From NCBI GenBank assembly GCA_020639235.1, contig JACKHC010000001.1, forward strand, positions 372,001 through 436,000: 64,000 nt of DNA, given 5' to 3'. Numbering within the stretch: the first letter of the stretch is position 1; each line of letters begins with the position of its first letter. Origin of the DNA: Phycisphaeraceae bacterium (lineage in GTDB: Bacteria > Planctomycetota > Phycisphaerae > Phycisphaerales > UBA1924). Positions 61,417 to 64,000 of this stretch are shown here, piece by piece. The position numbers and the translations under genes were made by a program. Under the pieces are notes generated by a model, which saw only the letters and a program-made list of their open reading frames with translations, was not told the origin of the DNA and made no database searches.

Positions 61417-62957
61417 AACGCAGACTCCGGACTCAAGCCCCGGTACCCCCGCCCGAGATGCACGCGCATCGGCTCTTCGCGGACCTGCTCAACCCAATCA
61501 AAGAGGAAGCCGCGGGACCATCGGCGCTCGCCGCCATCGACCAGCACGGCGTCCCGCCCGATCAACGACGGGTTCTCGAGCGACGTGTCAGCGAAGTCGT
61601 CGTACGACGTTCTGCGGTCGCCGAGGATGTGCTGAGCGCAGTACACGACCGGCCGACCATCCATATAGAAGGCCAAGAGGCCCGCTCGCTGGTACCGATT
61701 CGCGATCACGAAGCCGTTCTTCAGACCCTGCTCCTTGAGAATCGACTCGACCTCACCGGCCGCGGCACGCGCTCCCGAGAATCGGCGGGTCGGCACGATC
61801 CGCTCGGCGCCGGGGAGTCTTGCGATTGCAGGGAGCATGAGCATCCCGACCGCAGCGATCACACCGTACCCGAGCCCCCAGTGCCATACAGCGCGCTTCC
61901 AGCCTCGCACTCCGCGTGCGAGGGCGGCCCCACCCAGTGCCGACCACGTGGCATACGTTGCGATCGGCCAGTTCCCCTCGCCCTGTGCAAACAGCGTCAC
62001 ACCCAAGTAGAAAACGATCGTCGGTGCGCCGCACCAGACAAGCAACCGCCGGAGGTGCGCGGGCGCTCTCGCCGCATCGCTTGCTCCTCGCATCCCGAGG
62101 AACATCAGAACGAGCGCCGGCCCGACCAGGGCGATCTGCGATCCGATCATCTCGAGCGTCCACATGGGCGTCCATGCGGGCGATTCGTCTGGCTTGATCC
62201 GGATATCCCCGCCCTCAGCGCCCAGGTGCCCCAGAAGATGGGCGACCGTCGGCCATCCGTGCTGCTGATTCCAGATCAGCACGGGTGAAGCGCACGCGAT
62301 CGCCACGGCGAGCCCGAGCGCGGCCCCCGGCATCCACTTGCCGCGAATCGAGCCACGCGATCCGATCCAGGCGCACACGACGCCGACCAGCATCAGCAGG
62401 ATGGTGTACTTGAACAGAAAGCCGATGCCGATCGCGGCGCCGAGCATGGCGTGGGCTCCAAGCGCCCGCCCGCCCCGCATCATCCCCCGCATCGCCCACG
62501 CCGCCCCCAGAGCCGCCCCGAGCCAGCACGCGATCATCGGCCCGTCGATGGTCATCAGAAGCGCCACCGCGTGGTACGCCGGCACGCAGAGGTACACCAG
62601 CAGCGCGCACACCGGTGCCCGCTTGGAGTTGGGCATGACCGCCGCGCCCAGCCCCGCGACGAACACCATCGCGCACGCCGACGCCAGCACCGCCGGGAGC
62701 CGGACCGTCGCCTCGCTCGTGCCGAGGATCGAAGTCGATGCCGCGATCACCCACGCGACGCCCGGGCCCTTGGTGTAGTACGAGAGCGCGGGCCGGCGCG
62801 ACCACTCCCAGTAGTGCGCCTCGTCGCCCGTGAGTTCGTACGGGCTGAACCACACGAGGAACACGATGCGCGCGATTGTCACCAGCGCGATGATGATCCA
62901 CACCGCTCGCCACGCGCCGGCTCGATCATGCGTCTCGGGTTGTGTGGCCGATTCCAT
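61413..62957 (-). CDS. ArnT/GT39-type membrane glycosyltransferase
   Basis: 514 residues from ATG 62957. The first periplasmic loop has the catalytic acidic pair of GT39 and ArnT-type enzymes, GDEAHYWEWS, near residue 43. About 11 to 12 helices run to residue 420, then a soluble tail. Such enzymes move a sugar from an undecaprenyl-phosphate carrier to lipid A or protein. Position with lptF/lptG-like and PAP2 genes favours lipid A or LPS as acceptor. Confidence 0.88.
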   Translation of the reverse strand: MESATQPETHDRAGAWRAVWIIIALVTIARIVFLVWFSPYELTGDEAHYWEWSRRPALSYYTKGPGVAWVIAASTSILGTSEATVRLPAVLASACAMVFVAGLGAAVMPNSKRAPVCALLVYLCVPAYHAVALLMTIDGPMIACWLGAALGAAWAMRGMMRGGRALGAHAMLGAAIGIGFLFKYTILLMLVGVVCAWIGSRGSIRGKWMPGAALGLAVAIACASPVLIWNQQHGWPTVAHLLGHLGAEGGDIRIKPDESPAWTPMWTLEMIGSQIALVGPALVLMFLGMRGASDAARAPAHLRRLLVWCGAPTIVFYLGVTLFAQGEGNWPIATYATWSALGGAALARGVRGWKRAVWHWGLGYGVIAAVGMLMLPAIARLPGAERIVPTRRFSGARAAAGEVESILKEQGLKNGFVIANRYQRAGLLAFYMDGRPVVYCAQHILGDRRTSYDDFADTSLENPSLIGRDAVLVDGGERRWSRGFLFDWVEQVREEPMRVHLGRGYRGLSPESAL

Positions 62958-63001
62958 CACCGGCGCATTGTGACCGAGACCCGCCCGTTCCGCACGCCCC
63001 G

Positions 63002-64000
63002 TTAATGCGCGCTGAGCTTGCGGTACTGCGAATATGTGAACGCGGCCAGACCGGCGACGCCGCCCCACAGGAGCACCAGCCCCGCCTCCCCGGTCTTGTG
63101 TGTCACGCCCTGCCCCGCGCTCACCGTGATCACCGCGATCAACGCCGGGAAGAAGCTCCATAGGTACACCGGGAGGGGGAGACTCTCGCGCAGGCGCATC
63201 CCCATCACGGCGCCCGCGAGCACCATCACGAAGCACGCCGCCGCGTATCCGAGGCGCTCGTGGCGCTTGGAGAGCACCTCGCGCCGGAAGTCCCGGGTTT
63301 TCTGGCGCAGTTCGCGGGCGGCTTCGCTCACGCCGGGGTCGCCCGCGCCCGTGCTCCGTTCCAGCCGCGCTTCATTCAGCAGGTCGTCGGCGCTCATCGC
63401 CATCACCGCTTCGCCCGCGTTCCCGCGCGGCCACAATCCGGGCAGTTCGACCTCGTCACGGCGCGTGCCCGGCACACCTTCCCGCCCCGCGGTGAGGACA
63501 TCGTTCATCCGCAGAGAGACCCCGCCCGGCGCGTCCGTGGTCCGATCGGGCTGGATCGACGCGCCGCCTGCCGTCATGAGAGTCACCACGCCGCCCTCGC
63601 CCACCCGCTCGATCCGGATGCGCCCCGATCGCTCCCCCTCGATCGCGACGCTCACGACCGTCCATCCTCCGTTCCCCGAATCCGAGTCGCGCTGAAGGTC
63701 ATCGCCGAACACGCGCACCACCTGCCCGTCCCGCGCCACGAACTCCGCCTGCCCGCTCTGTCGCAGCATCGTGGCGATGCGCCGCGCCGAGCCGAGATCC
63801 GCGAGCCGCTGCGCCAACACGCGGCGGCGCTGCTCGACGGGCCCCATCCGCTCGGGGTGGGCGGCCGCCTCGTCCATCTGGGTCCATGTCAGAAACTTCG
63901 GGTCGTCTCGGATCGCCCCGGGGATGCGCACACGCTGCGTCACGAACGCCTCCTGATACACCGCCCCGTCTTGGCCCGTGCGCAGCGCGTTGGAGAATCG
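63002..64000 (-). CDS. LptF/LptG-like permease, 5' part outside window
   Basis: The frame is open to the right edge, so the N-terminal helices lie outside the window. The visible part has a beta-jellyroll (VVRVFGDDLQRDSD, VTLMTAGGASIQPD) and a C-terminal block of three to four helices (ERLGYAAACFVMVLAGAV, YLWSFFPALIAVITVSAG). It sits 44 bp before the GT39 gene on the same strand. Probably the LptF-like partner of the gene at 59666. Assignment is from fold-like pattern and context. Confidence 0.72.
   Translation of the reverse strand, partial: RFSNALRTGQDGAVYQEAFVTQRVRIPGAIRDDPKFLTWTQMDEAAAHPERMGPVEQRRRVLAQRLADLGSARRIATMLRQSGQAEFVARDGQVVRVFGDDLQRDSDSGNGGWTVVSVAIEGERSGRIRIERVGEGGVVTLMTAGGASIQPDRTTDAPGGVSLRMNDVLTAGREGVPGTRRDEVELPGLWPRGNAGEAVMAMSADDLLNEARLERSTGAGDPGVSEAARELRQKTRDFRREVLSKRHERLGYAAACFVMVLAGAVMGMRLRESLPLPVYLWSFFPALIAVITVSAGQGVTHKTGEAGLVLLWGGVAGLAAFTYSQYRKLSAH

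Overview
The window is a GC-rich, densely packed bacterial chromosome segment with no rRNA, tRNA, CRISPR array or transposase that I could find. Several lineage hints together point to a planctomycete, most likely the class Phycisphaerae (inference, not a database result): tandem secreted beta-helix proteins sharing GDLNPPAG near the N-terminus; many small membrane proteins carrying a CxxCGYDLxGL...CPECG zinc ribbon; a CHRD protein ending in a hydrophobic segment plus RRRR; an LPS export system; and secreted M16, S41 and lamin-tail proteins. Genes use ATG, GTG and TTG starts, often overlap by 4 bp (ATGA/GTGA), and some convergent pairs share overlapping stop codons.

Layout. 1-3 kb: three paralogous secreted beta-helix proteins (the first cut by the window edge). 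3-6 kb: mutM, a 414 bp gap with DnaA-box-like words, and dnaA, a possible origin neighbourhood. 6-10 kb: an RNase Z-like metallo-beta-lactamase protein, gatC-gatA, and zinc-ribbon or Cys-rich small proteins. 10-15 kb: a lipoprotein and a three-gene carbohydrate cassette (DUF6265-like secreted protein, a 757-residue GT4 plus helical-barrel fusion, and a GH130 mannoside phosphorylase-like protein). 15-26 kb: mtfA-like peptidase, Complex I genes nuoF, nuoE and nuoD scattered among unrelated genes, an ArsR-type regulator with a SRPBCC partner and a clear palindromic operator/promoter, and a run of zinc-ribbon membrane proteins. 26-38 kb: lysS, a SpoIIE-type phosphatase, an S41 peptidase, an orphan ABC ATPase, a threonine dehydrogenase without its structural-zinc cysteines, lptB and a PEGA lipoprotein whose signal peptide is encoded by a short tandem repeat. 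38-49 kb: glyS, a two-gene K+ uptake system (trkH/ktrB and trkA/ktrA), YceI, a short histidine kinase, a Nudix hydrolase, parB, an AT-hook protein and an MFS transporter. 49-64 kb: serine acetyltransferase, Mrp ATPase, a Lys-rich-tailed NTF2-like protein, RmuC, a large M16 protein with a destroyed HxxEH motif, and an envelope operon (LptF-like, ArnT/GT39-like, PAP2 phosphatase, LptG-like).

How the genes work together. lptB at 36.6 kb and the LptF/LptG-like pair at 59.7-64 kb would form the LPS export ABC machine; the PAP2 phosphatase and GT39 transferase lie between the two permease genes with translational overlaps, so lipid A dephosphorylation or glycosylation coupled to export is a reasonable inference. 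The GT4-fusion and GH130 genes look like a synthesis/phosphorolysis pair for a mannoside. The remaining genes are mostly housekeeping (replication initiation, tRNA charging, Complex I, K+ homeostasis, chromosome partition) mixed with lineage-specific secreted or membrane proteins. The best candidates for something undescribed are the GH130/GT4-fusion/DUF6265 cassette, the lipid A-like envelope operon, the repeat-encoded signal peptide, and the degenerate M16 protein.
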